From an uncultured Oscillospiraceae bacterium (GTDB taxonomy: Bacteria > Bacillota > Clostridia > Oscillospirales > Oscillospiraceae), in contig CAKSWA010000038.1 in assembly GCA_934511165.1 (NCBI GenBank), forward strand, positions 1 to 22,452: 22,452 nucleotides of DNA, read 5' to 3'. Each line of letters starts with the position of its first letter. Positions within the stretch are counted from its first letter, which is position 1. The position numbers and the translations under genes were made by a program. Of this stretch, positions 21,359 through 22,452 are shown piece by piece. The notes under the pieces are model-generated. The model did not search any database. It saw nothing but the letters and a program-made list of their open reading frames with translations, and was not told where the DNA came from.

Positions 21359-21904
21359 ATGTCTGAACAGAACAAGTATTCCGGAACGAAAACCGAGCAG
21401 AATCTCCGCGCCGCATTCTCCGGCGAATCGGAAGCCCGCAACAAGTATACTTTTTTTGCTAGTAAGGCAAAGAAGGAAGGCTATGAGCAGATCGCCGCGC
21501 TTTTTCTGAAAACCGCGGACAACGAAAAGGAGCATGCAAAGCTCTGGTTCAAGGAGCTCAACGGCATTGGCGATACGGCAGAAAACCTTCTGAACGCCGC
21601 CGAGGGCGAGAATTACGAGTGGACGGACATGTATGAGGGCTTTGCCAAGACCGCCGAGGAAGAGGGCTTCCATGAGCTTGCGCAGAAGTTCCGCCTTGTC
21701 GGCGCGATTGAAAAGTACCACGAGGAGCGCTACCGTGCGCTGCTGCACAATGTGGAAGCTGCCGAGGTGTTCGCCAAGAGTGAAATCAAGGTCTGGGAAT
21801 GCCGTAACTGTGGGCATATCGTTGTCGGTACGAGCGCGCCGGAGATTTGCCCGACGTGTGCCCACCCGCAGAGCTATTTTGAAATCCACGCCGAAAACTA
21901 TTAA
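21359..21904 (+). CDS. rbr: Rubrerythrin
   Basis: Rubrerythrin is a cytoplasmic non-heme iron peroxidase of anaerobes. The 181-residue protein has an N-terminal diiron four-helix domain with Glu23, the ExxH motifs Glu56-His59 and Glu118-His121, and the EEEGFHE segment near 100-106. A C-terminal rubredoxin-like iron site is formed by Cys148/Cys151 and Cys164/Cys167. All expected ligands appear present. AAAGGAG lies about 6 bases before the ATG. Thioredoxin follows by 26 bases, fitting a redox defence pair; the electron donor cannot be inferred from sequence alone. Confidence 0.96.
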   Translation: MSEQNKYSGTKTEQNLRAAFSGESEARNKYTFFASKAKKEGYEQIAALFLKTADNEKEHAKLWFKELNGIGDTAENLLNAAEGENYEWTDMYEGFAKTAEEEGFHELAQKFRLVGAIEKYHEERYRALLHNVEAAEVFAKSEIKVWECRNCGHIVVGTSAPEICPTCAHPQSYFEIHAENY

Positions 21905-21930
21905 AATTCCATCGAAAGGAAATAAGTACC

Positions 21931-22239
21931 ATGTCGGAAATTACGATCACAAAAGCAAATTTTGAAGAAGAAGTTCTTCACTCCGAAAAGCCGGTCCTTG
22001 TGGACTTCTGGGCGAGTTGGTGCGGCCCCTGCAAGATGCTCGCTCCGGTGCTGCATGAGTTTGCGGCCGAGCACGCCGAACTGAAGGTCGGCAAGGTCAA
22101 TGTGGATGAGGAAATGGATCTTGCCATGCGTTTCGGCGTATCGAGCATCCCGACGCTCATCCTCTTCAAGAACGGCGAAGTCGTCAAAACCTCTGTCGGC
22201 TTCGTGCCGAAGGCGCAGCTCGAAAGCTTCGCGCTTTGA
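21931..22239 (+). CDS. trxA: Thioredoxin
   Basis: A 102-residue thioredoxin with the classical active site WCGPC (30-34), the buried Asp25 in VDFWASW and cis-proline Pro74 in SSIPTL. It has no signal peptide, so it acts in the cytoplasm as a general disulfide reductant. AAAGGA lies 10 bases upstream. It is probably co-transcribed with rubrerythrin. No thioredoxin reductase gene is in the window. Confidence 0.96.
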   Translation: MSEITITKANFEEEVLHSEKPVLVDFWASWCGPCKMLAPVLHEFAAEHAELKVGKVNVDEEMDLAMRFGVSSIPTLILFKNGEVVKTSVGFVPKAQLESFAL

Positions 22240-22251
22240 GATAGAAAAGCT

Positions 22252-22272
22252 GCCCGCAGTGGTACCGCGGGC
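22252..22272 (+). other. Small hairpin after trxA with a T-box-like core
   Basis: GCCCGC (22252-22257) pairs with GCGGGC (22267-22272) around a 9-base loop. The loop and right arm contain TGGTACCGCGG (22260-22270), identical to the conserved T-box core. No T-box leader precedes it, because trxA ends at 22239. Confidence 0.45.
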
Positions 22273-22285
22273 GGGTTAAACGGTC

Positions 22286-22316
22286 AACCCTCTGTATGCA
22301 GCGCATACAGAGGGTT
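22286..22316 (+). terminator. Fourteen-pair hairpin, possible trxA terminator
   Basis: A perfect 14-base-pair stem (22286-22299 with 22303-22316) with the three-base loop AGC. Only one further T follows before GAG, so the U-tract is poor. It may fold jointly with the next hairpin. Confidence 0.5.
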
Positions 22317-22317
22317 T

Positions 22318-22349
22318 GAGCGTGTCAAAAAAGTATTTTTGACACGCTC
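22318..22349 (+). terminator. Fourteen-pair hairpin, second in the terminal series
   Basis: GAGCGTGTCAAAAA (22318-22331) pairs perfectly with 22336-22349, loop AGTA. With a two-base bulge the helix can extend through GTTT (22314-22317) and AAAC (22352-22355). The A/T top of the stem resembles a bidirectional terminator, though the T-run is inside the stem. Confidence 0.5.
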
Positions 22350-22389
22350 TCAAACGAGACCCACTGCGTTGGGCTCTCGGTTGAAAAGG

Positions 22390-22441
22390 CTGCGGCTCGC
22401 CGCAGCGCACTCGCTCCGCTCGCACGTTTGCGAGCCGAGCG
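22390..22441 (+). repeat. Two further GC-rich inverted repeats at the window edge
   Basis: CTGCGG (22390-22395) pairs with CCGCAG (22400-22405), loop CTCG. CGCTC-C-GCTCGCA (22412-22424) pairs with TGCGAGC-C-GAGCG (22429-22441), 12 pairs with one C-C mismatch, followed by GTATTTT. With the three upstream hairpins this makes five inverted repeats in under 200 noncoding bases. They may belong to an interspersed palindromic repeat. Confidence 0.5.
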
Positions 22442-22452
22442 GTATTTTCTCC

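Overview
The window reads as a chromosomal, mostly housekeeping segment of a moderately GC-rich, low-oxygen Gram-positive bacterium of the class Clostridia. An Oscillospiraceae/Ruminococcaceae-type gut lineage is my inference from gene content and style, not a match. The supporting signs are an SLH-domain exported protein, Asp23/Gls24, a SpoIIM-like gene beside xerD, the argR-recN pair, rubrerythrin, strong Shine-Dalgarno sites and sigma-A-type promoters. There is no phage, IS element, CRISPR array, tRNA or rRNA that I can support.

Left part (1-2503). A terminator for a gene outside the window is followed by two leftward genes: an SLH/SGNH exported hydrolase and dapA upstream of it. The dapA leader and the queA leader share one compact intergenic region, where two near-consensus promoters face each other and overlap.

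Middle left (2504-6158). queA, a RidA-family gene and tgt run rightward. QueA and Tgt belong to the queuosine tRNA modification pathway. yajC follows with its own promoter and a palindrome at its predicted start point. Next is a small membrane protein of the TIGR04086 type, whose ribosome binding site lies inside the yajC terminator hairpin.

6159-8025. An AT-rich spacer of about 295 bases holds a long hairpin and repeated ACATAAT motifs. It precedes a SpoIIM-like membrane protein gene and xerD, which ends at a strong terminator.

8074-21271 is a long rightward run in two blocks. Block one is asp23-like, nusB, xseA, a BIG2 lipoprotein, xseB and ispA, ending in a terminator. Block two is dxs, tlyA, nadK, argR, recN, tyrS, psuK and psuG. 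Many junctions overlap (ATGA or TAATG), which suggests translational coupling. The set combines exonuclease VII, isoprenoid precursor synthesis (dxs, ispA), NADP supply, arginine control, DNA repair, tyrosine tRNA charging and pseudouridine breakdown. The odd member is the BIG2 lipoprotein, set between the two exonuclease VII subunit genes.

Right end (21272-22452). Rubrerythrin and thioredoxin, an oxygen/peroxide defence pair, are followed by about 210 noncoding bases packed with five successive inverted repeats.

I found no clear candidate for a wholly new multi-gene system. The best leads are regulatory (promoters built into terminator hairpins, the facing dapA/queA promoters, a ribosome site inside a terminator), the BIG2 lipoprotein embedded in the exonuclease VII operon, the lipobox-bearing YajC and the terminal hairpin cluster.
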